A DNA stretch of 6,204 bases, taken from NCBI GenBank assembly GCA_902802975.1, contig CADCOF010000251.1:1-6204 (forward strand), written 5' to 3'. Below the pieces are notes generated by a model. It searched no databases, was not told the DNA's origin, and saw only the letters and a program-made list of their open reading frames with translations. Each line of letters starts with the position of its first letter. Within the stretch, counting starts at the first letter, position 1. Source of the DNA: an uncultured Ruminococcus sp. GTDB lineage: Bacteria > Bacillota > Clostridia > Oscillospirales > Acutalibacteraceae. Made by a program: the position numbers and the translations under genes. Below are positions 1 through 6,204 of the stretch, one piece after another.

Positions 1-25
1 ACAGTACGCGCACAAAGTTTGTACA

Positions 26-55
26 AATATAAACTATACAGCCCGCGCCTAACAA
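26..55 (-). promoter_or_regulatory. Possible promoter for a gene beyond the left edge
   Basis: Read on the minus strand there is a -35-like TTGTTA (55-50) followed by overlapping -10-like hexamers, TTATAT (32-27, spacer 17) or TATATT (31-26, spacer 18). It would drive a gene starting to the left of the window. The match is moderate, it sits in AT-rich DNA, and no downstream gene is visible, so this is tentative. Confidence 0.25.
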
Positions 56-62
56 ATAAGGA

Positions 63-79
63 GTCATGCCGGGCATGAC
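63..79. repeat. Perfect inverted repeat, 8-bp arms
   Basis: GTCATGCC (63-70) and GGCATGAC (72-79) are exact reverse complements around one central G. As RNA it could form a short stem with a CCGGG loop; as DNA it has the symmetry of a dimeric regulator site. It lies 8 bases upstream of the -35 of the possible promoter at 26-55. No T-run follows within 10 bases on either strand, so it is not an obvious terminator. Function unknown. Confidence 0.5.
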
Positions 80-117
80 GGGGCACGCGCGCATAAAAGC
101 TACTCATACAAAGAATT

Positions 118-150
118 AAAAACGCGAACTGCCCGCGGGCGCATGCCCGC
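118..150 (-). terminator. Possible intrinsic terminator after rimP
   Basis: Directly at the rimP stop the minus strand has a GC-rich inverted repeat: GCGGGC (150-145), loop ATGC, GCCCGC (140-135). A second short hairpin overlaps it, CGCG (137-134) pairing with CGCG (126-123), extendable by a G-T pair, and is immediately followed by TTTTT (122-118). The second hairpin has the form of an intrinsic terminator, but the stem is only 4-5 bp and the two structures compete for the same bases. The location right after a stop codon supports the call. Confidence 0.4.
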
Positions 151-629
151 TAGTCAAAGTCGTCCAGCTTTATGTATACTGCGTCTTTTTTGGAGAAAGT
201 CACTTCGTTTTCGCCGCTGTGATCTTCAATTGTCACATTTGGTCTGTCATAAGCCTTCAGCTTTCCGCAAAACTCTCTTCCGATTCCATCAATTGGACGT
301 ATCATTTTTATCATTACATCTGCGCCAATAAACTCCTCGAAATGCTCGTCTTTGATAAGCTCGCGTTCAATTCCCGGAGAACATACTTCCAATGTGTATT
401 CTCCATCAACCGGATCAAGCTCGTCAAGCGGCGCGTCTATCGCTCTGCTCACTGCCTCGCAGTCATCTATCATAACACCCTCATCTTTGTCAATGAATAT
501 GCGCAGATACATCATTGCGCCTTCTTTGACAAGACGAACGTCCCAAAGCCGCAGTCCAAGCCCTTCAACAATCGGCTTCACAAGCTGCGTAACCGCCTGA
601 ACCGTGCTTCCGCCTTTGTTTTTTGCCAT
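150..629 (-). CDS. rimP: Ribosome maturation factor RimP
   Basis: A 159-residue protein of the RimP (YlxS/YhbC) family, a cytoplasmic factor that helps mature the 30S ribosomal subunit. The N-terminal alpha/beta domain covers about residues 8-88 and ends in the family signature LEVCSPGIEREL (80-91; usually LEVSSPGxxRxL, here with Cys). The C-terminal SH3-like domain covers about 92-159. Length is normal. I chose the ATG at 629 because AAGGAG (642-637) lies 7 bases upstream and MAKNKGG leads straight into the conserved domain; an in-frame GTG at 674 would add 15 non-conserved codons that run through a leader hairpin. The gene has its own promoter (704-732) and leader. In most Bacillota rimP heads a nusA-infB operon, but no nusA start appears in the 149 bases that follow. 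Confidence 0.95.
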   Translation of the reverse strand: MAKNKGGSTVQAVTQLVKPIVEGLGLRLWDVRLVKEGAMMYLRIFIDKDEGVMIDDCEAVSRAIDAPLDELDPVDGEYTLEVCSPGIERELIKDEHFEEFIGADVMIKMIRPIDGIGREFCGKLKAYDRPNVTIEDHSGENEVTFSKKDAVYIKLDDFD

Positions 630-680
630 ATCTTTTCTCCTTGTAAATACAAAGGAGCGGGCGTTGCTTCCCACTCCTTT
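630..680 (-). promoter_or_regulatory. Structured 5' leader of rimP with alternative hairpins
   Basis: The transcript contains an 11-bp hairpin: AAAGGAGTGGG (680-670), 8-base loop, CCCGCTCCTTT (661-651), all Watson-Crick except one U-G. The 3' arm continues into CUCCUUUGU (657-649), which can instead pair, with one bulged U, with ACAAGGAG (644-637), the rimP Shine-Dalgarno. The two structures exclude each other. The upstream arm itself contains an SD-like AAAGGAG. No long U-run follows the first hairpin, so it does not look like a plain terminator. I recall GAGTGGG...CCCACTC hairpins ahead of rimP in other Bacillota and that Rfam has a rimP leader family; I cannot check whether this matches. 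The pairing is seen in the sequence; a regulatory role is inferred. Confidence 0.6.
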
Positions 681-703
681 TCATTAAAACATCTTACTAT
701 AGT

Positions 704-732
704 ATTTTACCACTTAACAGCGGAAATATCAA
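704..732 (-). promoter_or_regulatory. Sigma-A-type promoter of rimP
   Basis: On the minus strand TTGATA (732-727) and TAAAAT (709-704) are separated by exactly 17 bases, with an extended -10 TGG just before the -10. Transcription would start around 697-698, giving a leader of roughly 68 bases that includes the hairpin at 651-680. It lies in the spacer between the L,D-transpeptidase stop and rimP, so rimP can be transcribed independently of its upstream neighbours. Confidence 0.75.
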
Positions 733-785
733 GGTAGATTTTTGTACAACGATAATTGTTTTATTGTCGGTATTTTTATTTGTTT

Positions 786-2276
786 TTAATAAACGAACAC
801 CGGCATTCCGTCATATACCAATTCATACAGCTCGGCTGCCTTATTATATGGAAGATTTACACAGCCATGCGAACCGTTCCATAAATAAAGATCGCCGCCG
901 AAATATGGCTGCCACGTCGCGTCATGGAAACCAACGTCATCGGCAAATACCATCCAGTACGCCACCTGTGTTGAATAACCGGGACCTGTAAGCGTTGCGG
1001 GTGCCTGATGATAAATTATTTTGAACGCACCCATAGGAGTAGAATTACCCGTATTCGGATTGCCCGTTACAACATCAGATTCGTAAACAACCTCGCCGTC
1101 CCGGAACATCCACATGTGCTGCTCGGAAATACTGACCTCAGCATATGTATTTCCGTAGTAGCCCGTGCCTTCCGTTTCGTAAACCTCAGCCTTTCTGAAC
1201 CACCATGCGTTGCTGGCCTCGGAACCGTCCGTCAAATCAATTGTAACACTCTTACGTGCCAAAACGAGAGCCTTTAATTTGTCCACCGCAAACTCTCTGT
1301 CCAAAAGCCAGCCGTATCCGCCGGGCTGCACATCAATAATGTCGCCTGTGTGTGATTTGAACTTCTTCACTTTGTCGAGAGTATCGTATGTATCCGCAAG
1401 AGTATCAACATATTTTGTTATCTCGTCTGTAATAAGATTAAGCTTGAATGTACCGTCGGAATTCTTGCCGGGCTTCACCCATTTGCTGATAGCCTTAATG
1501 CCAACAGGCACTGTCTTCTTACCGAATTTCAGCGAAATGATCATGTTATTAAGTTCGTCATAAGCTTTCTTCTGCTCCTGAAGAATGGGATCGTCCGAAC
1601 ATATCTCAGGCATATCATAATAGCCATTATCAAGAAGATTGATAGATTCATCACAGCTCATTACAGCCTCGGCAACACCTTCACGCAGTTCGTCACGATG
1701 CGCTGTATTGCCTATAGTCTCCGGCGAAATAACGAATCCGTCATCAGACAAAACGATCTCGGCATTTTTCACTTCTACAGGATACTGCGGCGATACGCAT
1801 TCAAGATTGTCAATTGTCGTATCGAGCATATCATCATCATATTCAAGCGACACAAGACCGTCGGGCATTTCGAACTTATTATCCATAAAAATATTGAGTG
1901 CCCACGAAAGACCTGTCGGAACATTGAGCATATTGTTAAATTCATTGCTGATAGATGCGGTAAGCCCTATGTCTGACCCTTTGATAACCTCCTGCTTGTT
2001 GTCCAACTCGTTGAGCGTGAGCTTATAGCTTTCGAAAGCGTCAACAAGCTCGTTTTTTGCTTTTTCGGCTGTCATGAGCGACACATCAACGCCATTGACC
2101 ACCGTACCCGGCAGGAAATGAGACGAAAAATAGAATCCCATAACAACATACGCCACAATCACCAACACAAAAGCCAGAATAGCCGCAACTACTCCGCCGC
2201 CGGCACTCGCATGACGCGCCTTCGTACGGCGTTTCGACTTCTTGTTTGACTTATTTACAGTACGATTACTCCCCAT
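786..2276 (-). CDS. Membrane-anchored L,D-transpeptidase (YkuD) with peptidoglycan-binding region
   Basis: A 496-residue envelope enzyme. L,D-transpeptidases make 3-3 cross-links in peptidoglycan or attach other molecules to it, using a catalytic cysteine. Visible parts: Lys/Arg-rich cytoplasmic tail (1-22), one transmembrane helix (about 27-50), then VNGVDVS (60-66), a typical opening of the PG_binding_4 region, which appears to extend to about 345 and may hold two copies (about 80-190 and 235-345). The C-terminal YkuD domain (about 375-496) has the full active-site pattern: His451, 17 residues, then SHGCVN (469-474) with catalytic Cys472. It therefore looks active and faces outward. The ATG at 2276 is preferred over an in-frame GTG at 2294 because GGAAGGCGG (2292-2284) sits 7 bases before it and covers that GTG. 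It has its own promoter at 2359-2387. No clear terminator separates it from rimP. Confidence 0.93.
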   Translation of the reverse strand: MGSNRTVNKSNKKSKRRTKARHASAGGGVVAAILAFVLVIVAYVVMGFYFSSHFLPGTVVNGVDVSLMTAEKAKNELVDAFESYKLTLNELDNKQEVIKGSDIGLTASISNEFNNMLNVPTGLSWALNIFMDNKFEMPDGLVSLEYDDDMLDTTIDNLECVSPQYPVEVKNAEIVLSDDGFVISPETIGNTAHRDELREGVAEAVMSCDESINLLDNGYYDMPEICSDDPILQEQKKAYDELNNMIISLKFGKKTVPVGIKAISKWVKPGKNSDGTFKLNLITDEITKYVDTLADTYDTLDKVKKFKSHTGDIIDVQPGGYGWLLDREFAVDKLKALVLARKSVTIDLTDGSEASNAWWFRKAEVYETEGTGYYGNTYAEVSISEQHMWMFRDGEVVYESDVVTGNPNTGNSTPMGAFKIIYHQAPATLTGPGYSTQVAYWMVFADDVGFHDATWQPYFGGDLYLWNGSHGCVNLPYNKAAELYELVYDGMPVFVY

Positions 2277-2358
2277 ATTTTTTCCGCCTTCCACACATAT
2301 AGATAAGATTGTTTGATTTAATCATAGCACTGTGAATGCTGTTTTTCACTCCTGTAAT

Positions 2359-2387
2359 ATCATATCACAAATGTTTTTCAAATTCAA
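2359..2387 (-). promoter_or_regulatory. Sigma-A-type promoter of the L,D-transpeptidase gene
   Basis: On the minus strand TTGAAT (2387-2382) and TATGAT (2364-2359) are separated by 17 bases, with an extended -10 TGA directly upstream of the -10. Transcription would start near 2352, leaving a leader of about 75 bases before the ATG at 2276. I see no strong secondary structure in that leader, only a 5-bp stem (2332-2336 with 2345-2349). The promoter begins about 40 bases after the glycosyltransferase stop, and no convincing terminator lies between them. Confidence 0.7.
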
Positions 2388-2427
2388 TCAGAAAATAAAC
2401 AAATTTGTAAATTTTTCATCAATTTAA

Positions 2428-3375
2428 TTAATTCGTGACATTTTCCTCGTTATCTTCACTTTCCCGTATTATATATATCGGGCGGCGCTTCGTTTCGAGA
2501 TATGTTTTCGAAAGATACATACCTACCACGCCGATTCCGATCAACTGTATACCGCCCAAAAAAAGCATGATACAAACAATAGTCGGGAAACCCGCTGCGG
2601 GGTCGCCAAATATCAGTGCTTTTATCGCATAAAAACATGCCATTATGAATGAAACAATGCACACAATAAAGCCCATAAAAGATGAAATATACAGCGGCGT
2701 TGTCGAGAACGCCATAATCCCCTCAAAGCTGTATTTGAACAGCTTCCAGAACGACCACTTTGTCTCACCTGCAACGCGCTCCACATTGACGTACTCAAAC
2801 CATTTTGTTTTGAAACCTACCCAACCGAATATGCCTTTGGAAAAACGGTTGTACTCGCCAAGCGACAGCACTGCGTCCACCATAATGCGTTTCATCAGTC
2901 TGAAATCGCGCGCACCGTCAACAATGTTTGCATCACTGATCTTATTGATGATTCTGTAAAACATGCGGGCGAAAAAAGAGCGTATCGGCGGTTCTCCCTT
3001 TCGGTTGGTGCGGCGCGTTGCTGCGCAGTCATAACCCCCTGTTGTAACGGCTTCGTACATCTCCGGCAGAAGTGACGGCGGGTCCTGCATATCCGCGTCC
3101 ATCACTGCTACATAGTCGCCTTTTGCTGCCTCAAGTCCGGCAAGCATTCCTGCTTCTTTTCCGAAATTGCGTGAGAAAGATATATATCTTACTTTGTCGT
3201 CCTGCTTTCTCAGCCGTTTTGCAACGTCAAGCGTTTTATCTTTTGAGCCATCGTCTACAAAAATGATTTCATAATCTACATTCATCTTTTTCAAAACGCC
3301 GGTAACTTCCTTATAAAACACCGGCATACTTTCCTCTTCATTGTAACACGGCACAACTATAGAGACAAGAGCCAT
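2428..3375 (-). CDS. CsbB/GtrB-like polyprenyl-phosphate glycosyltransferase (GT2)
   Basis: A 315-residue family 2 glycosyltransferase of the DPM1/GtrB/CsbB type, which transfers a sugar from a nucleotide donor to undecaprenyl phosphate at the inner face of the membrane. Visible: the opening VSIVVPCYNEEE (4-15), nucleotide-binding VDDGS (40-44), metal-binding DADMQDPP (93-100), DGARDFRLM (153-161), the RVAGETKWS motif (200-208) found in polyprenyl-phosphate enzymes, and two C-terminal membrane helices (about 226-251 and 263-286). Length is typical. The ATG at 3375 is chosen over the in-frame ATG at 3396 because GGTGGTG (3388-3382) is 6 bases upstream and the conserved fold begins at residue 3; the earlier ATG has no Shine-Dalgarno. 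It starts 39 bases after the YfhO stop, so they are likely co-transcribed. CsbB-like use is favoured by that neighbour; the sugar cannot be read from sequence. Confidence 0.9.
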   Translation of the reverse strand: MALVSIVVPCYNEEESMPVFYKEVTGVLKKMNVDYEIIFVDDGSKDKTLDVAKRLRKQDDKVRYISFSRNFGKEAGMLAGLEAAKGDYVAVMDADMQDPPSLLPEMYEAVTTGGYDCAATRRTNRKGEPPIRSFFARMFYRIINKISDANIVDGARDFRLMKRIMVDAVLSLGEYNRFSKGIFGWVGFKTKWFEYVNVERVAGETKWSFWKLFKYSFEGIMAFSTTPLYISSFMGFIVCIVSFIMACFYAIKALIFGDPAAGFPTIVCIMLFLGGIQLIGIGVVGMYLSKTYLETKRRPIYIIRESEDNEENVTN

Positions 3376-3380
3376 ATCTT

Positions 3381-3393
3381 TCACCACCCTTTT
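3381..3393 (-). promoter_or_regulatory. Ribosome binding site deciding the GT2 start
   Basis: The minus strand reads AAAAGGGTGGTGA here, ending 5 bases before the ATG at 3375. GGTGGTG (3388-3382) resembles the AGGAGGTG consensus. It lies inside the coding extension that would result from the upstream ATG at 3396, so it argues for the shorter protein. Confidence 0.6.
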
Positions 3394-3414
3394 CATAATT
3401 ACAATTACGCGTTA

Positions 3415-6093
3415 TTATTCTAAATCAATGTTCTTTCTGCTGTCTTTAATTATCATAAATATAAAAACAAGCAGTGCTGCAATTCCGATAAACATTCCCG
3501 ATACAAAACCCTCGGGACAATATTTTAGCTTTATCTCATGCGAACCCTGTCCGATATCGGCACACAAAAACGCACCCATTGCCGCTCTTGTTTCGGTCTT
3601 TTCTCCGTCAACATAAAGCGTCCAGCCCTTCTCCCACGGTATAGATGTCATAAACAAGCCGCCTTCGCCTGCGTCGAGCGTTCCTTCTACAGACGTACTT
3701 GTGTAGGTTACATTTTTCATTGCATGTTTGTTAAGAAGATTGTATCCTTTTTCAAGAACGTCACTGTTGAGATAACCGACAGCAATCTTGTTTTTAGCAC
3801 GCTTGTCAGCCAGCACTTCAAGCACCACGATTTCGCCCTTTTTGTAGTATCCAAGCGGGAATACATATCTCTGCGCTTCAATCTCGTATGTGTGGTCAAG
3901 ATTTGCGCTGCGGACTTCTATCGTGTCGGCGGACTTTATATTCGCCCACGCGTATATCATGCCGTCTTTCGGTGCTTTGTACATCACCTTTATTTCGCCG
4001 GCATTTGCGGTATCTGACATCTGAAATTTGTATAATCCTTCGGATTCTTCCTTGCATTCAAAATCTACGCTTTCGTCTTTATACGGGTCAAGCAGAGTAT
4101 ACACATCTTCATTTATCCCGGTCAGCTGTGAAAACGCCTCATTTTGATTTATAAACACATTATCGCTGATCAGCCGTGCGGATTCTCCTGTGCTTTTAGC
4201 CGCATAGCCTATCGGCAAATAATATTTATTTTCGTACAGTGAAACATTGCTTCCTTCGATAGTTTTCACAAGTTCAAGCGACGTGTCATTTCCGTTGTAG
4301 CTGTCTCTTGAGATAAGGTATTTTTCGTTTAAAAGCATTGAAACAACAGGCGACGTCAGCAAATACTGGAACGAACTTCTCTTTGAGACGATACCGAAAT
4401 CAGCTGTAAAATCAATAAGCGTCTTGTATGACGTACTGGAAAACTGACCCGCACTGTTGTAGCCATAGATCATTCCGTCATTTTTTGTGGAATAATACTC
4501 CTGATCTATTTTGAAAAGGTCACTCCCGCTTTGTTCTTGTGCATATTTGACAAGTTCAGTGACTTCCGCTTCATCTTCGGGATAATTTGGTCTTGAAGTG
4601 GTTCCTACAGCGTCAACGCCGATATCGGCTCTGAAACACATCTCGGCAATTATCGCAAGGCTCGCAAACACCACCAAAAAACGCCTGTCAAGCAGATCAA
4701 ATTCATACAGAGTCATAAACAAGATATGACAGCCCGCAACTATTAAGCTTCCTATAATAGCAGTTTTATCAAGATAGAACACAGATATACATATCATCGC
4801 TATCGTAATAATGCACATGCCAATCAAATCGATCTTGTCAAGCTGCACAAAAGAAGCAAACGCACGATATGCAACAGCTATAAGTACAAAGCTAAACAAA
4901 AACGCAAACCGGTACGGTATCAGATTCGGGAAATGGAATCCATGCCAGATATAATCAGTAACGTTTAAGTTGAGACTTACAAACATAAAGCCGAGAAGAG
5001 TCAGCATAGTGATCTTCTCACGCCGGGGTATAACTTTAGACCTCACAAACACAACAAGCATCAGGATACAAATTACTCCCGCGCCAATATTTGGAAGACC
5101 TTCCATTGTGGTAGGTTTATGGAAGCTGACAAGGTTGGACGCCATCTCCATAAAATTATTGTAAATTTCCAATTCGTCCGGGAACTCGTCGTCGGTTCCG
5201 ACAGTATTTTGCAGCTGAATCAGACTCACAAGAGTGACAGGCAGCGTCATGCAAAGTGCGATCAGCGAATAACCCGCCGTTTTGAGCAGATTTTGTAAAA
5301 TCTCCTGCTTGTTTACGCCTTTTATGATAACCTGAGCTATAAACCACAAAAGAATAAACAGGCATAACATATATCCAATATAATAACTTGATAAAAATGC
5401 AAGTGCCAACGATACAATGTATGTTTTATATTTATTTTCATAAACAACACGATATATGCCAAGCGCGCAAAGCGGCAGCAAAGCCACGCTGTCAAGCCAG
5501 ATAACATTCCAGTAATACCCCAGAAAGAAATCACAAAAAGCATAACAGCAGCCAAACGCAGTCAGCGAAAGGTCATTGCGCTTGTACATATTTTTGAGAA
5601 ATATCGCAGTAAAAAGACTCGCAAAGCCAATCTTTGTCATGATGAGTATTGCCATAGCTTCGCGAATATATTTTAGGGGAACAAACAGCGTCAGCAAATT
5701 CAGCGGACTTGAAATGTAATACCCGATCATAGCGAGGAAGTTTGTGCCCATTCCGCTGTGCCATGAGTAAAACATAGACTCCCCGCTTTGCAGTTTTCGC
5801 TGAAACTCCTTCAAAAACGGCAAATACTGCTGCTTGCAGTCTGAAAACAACACCTGCCTGTCGCCAAACGGGTATATTTCGGCTCTTGCAAACATATAGC
5901 CCATTATCAAAAAAGGAACTATGAACGAAAGTACCAAAAATATTTTTGTATTACTCAGTTCATTTTCGCGATTATCAGGATTGAGTGTGCGTGCCGGCTT
6001 ATTTTCCTTTTTTGGGGTAGATTCGGTATTTTCGGGCTGTATTATTTTTTCCTTCTCCGGATCATTTGATTTCTTTCTTTTCTTTTTAGCCAC
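3415..6093 (-). CDS. YfhO-family GT-C membrane glycosyltransferase
   Basis: An 892-residue polytopic membrane protein of the YfhO family. In Bacillus and Listeria, YfhO is the outer-face GT-C enzyme thought to move a sugar from undecaprenyl phosphate to lipoteichoic acid, working with a CsbB-type GT2 and a GtcA flippase. Visible: a Lys/Glu-rich cytoplasmic tail (1-48), first helix (about 51-69), then the family signature FSDCKQQYLPFL (83-94) whose Asp85 is the probable catalytic acid of the first outer loop, SGMGTNF (113-119), NVIWLDSVALLPL (196-208), PYRFAF (393-398), about 13 helices up to residue 487, a large extracytoplasmic domain (about 490-860) with NEKYLIS (589-595) and PWEKGWTLYVDG (819-830), and a last helix (about 863-882). 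The start is GTG, with AGGAG (6108-6104) 10 bases upstream. Tandem TAA stops end it. The family is sure; the acceptor polymer is inferred. Confidence 0.92.
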   Translation of the reverse strand: MAKKKRKKSNDPEKEKIIQPENTESTPKKENKPARTLNPDNRENELSNTKIFLVLSFIVPFLIMGYMFARAEIYPFGDRQVLFSDCKQQYLPFLKEFQRKLQSGESMFYSWHSGMGTNFLAMIGYYISSPLNLLTLFVPLKYIREAMAILIMTKIGFASLFTAIFLKNMYKRNDLSLTAFGCCYAFCDFFLGYYWNVIWLDSVALLPLCALGIYRVVYENKYKTYIVSLALAFLSSYYIGYMLCLFILLWFIAQVIIKGVNKQEILQNLLKTAGYSLIALCMTLPVTLVSLIQLQNTVGTDDEFPDELEIYNNFMEMASNLVSFHKPTTMEGLPNIGAGVICILMLVVFVRSKVIPRREKITMLTLLGFMFVSLNLNVTDYIWHGFHFPNLIPYRFAFLFSFVLIAVAYRAFASFVQLDKIDLIGMCIITIAMICISVFYLDKTAIIGSLIVAGCHILFMTLYEFDLLDRRFLVVFASLAIIAEMCFRADIGVDAVGTTSRPNYPEDEAEVTELVKYAQEQSGSDLFKIDQEYYSTKNDGMIYGYNSAGQFSSTSYKTLIDFTADFGIVSKRSSFQYLLTSPVVSMLLNEKYLISRDSYNGNDTSLELVKTIEGSNVSLYENKYYLPIGYAAKSTGESARLISDNVFINQNEAFSQLTGINEDVYTLLDPYKDESVDFECKEESEGLYKFQMSDTANAGEIKVMYKAPKDGMIYAWANIKSADTIEVRSANLDHTYEIEAQRYVFPLGYYKKGEIVVLEVLADKRAKNKIAVGYLNSDVLEKGYNLLNKHAMKNVTYTSTSVEGTLDAGEGGLFMTSIPWEKGWTLYVDGEKTETRAAMGAFLCADIGQGSHEIKLKYCPEGFVSGMFIGIAALLVFIFMIIKDSRKNIDLE

Positions 6094-6139
6094 TTCTATA
6101 CGTCTCCTATTCCAATGTCATTAACTTAAGGTATTAACA

Positions 6140-6204
6140 TGCCTCCGGCGGGCGGGACTCCGTCCCTGCACCCTGCAAGCCTTTTGAAAAAGGCTTGGCG
6201 AAAA
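6140..6204. repeat. GC-rich intergenic hairpin element, cut by the window edge
   Basis: The sequence is composed of stacked inverted repeats: GGGAC (6154-6158) with GTCCC (6162-6166), and a 10-bp stem CAAGCCTTTT (6176-6185) with AAAAGGCTTG (6188-6197), effectively a TGAA-loop hairpin. A CCTCCGGCGG-type block (6142-6151) precedes them. The string resembles abundant noncoding repeats I remember between genes in Ruminococcaceae/Oscillospiraceae genomes. Neither strand shows a T-run after the stems within the window, so it is not a standard terminator. It continues past the edge, so its full length is unknown. Confidence 0.55.

Noticed and set aside
1..94. Minus-strand open frame from ATG at 94 running off the left edge (31 codons)
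   Set aside because: No Shine-Dalgarno upstream, it crosses the palindrome at 63-79 and the possible promoter, and the peptide resembles nothing I know, including NusA.
66..119. Plus-strand 17-codon frame after AAGGAG at 58-63
   Set aside because: The SD is only 2 bases from the first ATG, the frame is tiny and lies within the palindrome; no other support for plus-strand genes here.
630..674. In-frame GTG extension of rimP by 15 codons
   Set aside because: It runs through the leader hairpin and across the strong Shine-Dalgarno of the ATG at 629; the SD-like AAAGGAG touches the GTG, leaving no spacing, and the added residues do not match RimP proteins.
682..684. Minus-strand ATG starting a small basic frame (about 39 codons) overlapping rimP
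   Set aside because: It has no Shine-Dalgarno, begins in the leader hairpin and reads through rimP in another frame; it is best explained by chance.
219..737. Plus-strand 172-codon open frame opposite rimP
   Set aside because: It is antisense to a well-supported gene and its rimP leader, has Cys/His/Asn-rich composition typical of a shadow frame, and shows no recognisable domain.
741..785. Weak inverted repeat ACAAC...ATTGT after the L,D-transpeptidase stop as its terminator
   Set aside because: Five AT-rich pairs only, and on the minus strand it is followed by mixed bases and not a T-run.
2266..2325. 19-codon upstream open frame overlapping the L,D-transpeptidase start
   Set aside because: Its ATG (2325-2323) has an AGGAG only about 25 bases away, too far to serve it, and the frame has no other support.
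2388..2427. AT-rich inverted repeat (AAATTT...AAATTT) after the GT2 stop as a terminator
   Set aside because: The stem is short, made only of A-T pairs with a 2-base loop, and has no proper T-run, so it would be a very weak terminator.
3538..4017. Plus-strand 159-codon open frame opposite yfhO
   Set aside because: It lies fully antisense to the conserved C-terminal domain of YfhO, with low-complexity Cys/Arg/Phe-rich composition and no family resemblance.

Overview
The window reads as chromosomal DNA from a low-to-mid GC Gram-positive of the Clostridia, most likely an Oscillospiraceae/Ruminococcus-like gut anaerobe. This rests on the gene types (YfhO, a CsbB-like glycosyltransferase, an L,D-transpeptidase with a peptidoglycan-binding region), strong Shine-Dalgarno sites, Bacillota-type promoters, and a GC-rich hairpin element at the right edge of a kind I remember from that family. 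The genus is an inference. All four supported genes lie on the minus strand, so transcription runs from right to left.

Right to left: (1) 6140-6204 is an intergenic hairpin repeat running off the edge. (2) 3415-6093 is a very large YfhO-family membrane protein starting at GTG. (3) 2428-3375 is a CsbB/GtrB-like polyprenyl-phosphate glycosyltransferase, 39 bases downstream and almost certainly in the same operon. (4) 2277-2427 is a spacer with a good sigma-A-type promoter. (5) 786-2276 is a membrane-anchored L,D-transpeptidase. (6) 630-785 holds a second good promoter and a structured leader. (7) 150-629 is rimP, the 30S ribosome maturation factor. (8) 1-149 holds GC-rich inverted repeats, a possible terminator and a possible promoter, but no recognisable gene.

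How the genes work together: in Bacillus and Listeria, CsbB-type enzymes load a sugar on undecaprenyl phosphate, GtcA-type flippases turn it outward, and YfhO-type GT-C enzymes transfer it to lipoteichoic acid. The YfhO + GT2 pair here fits the first and last steps of such a pathway; no flippase gene is visible. The L,D-transpeptidase acts on peptidoglycan at the same surface but has its own promoter. RimP is an unrelated housekeeping gene.

I see no clear undescribed multi-gene system. The most interesting signals are the rimP leader, whose middle segment can pair either with an upstream SD-like sequence or with the real rimP ribosome binding site, and the apparent separation of rimP from nusA, its usual partner.
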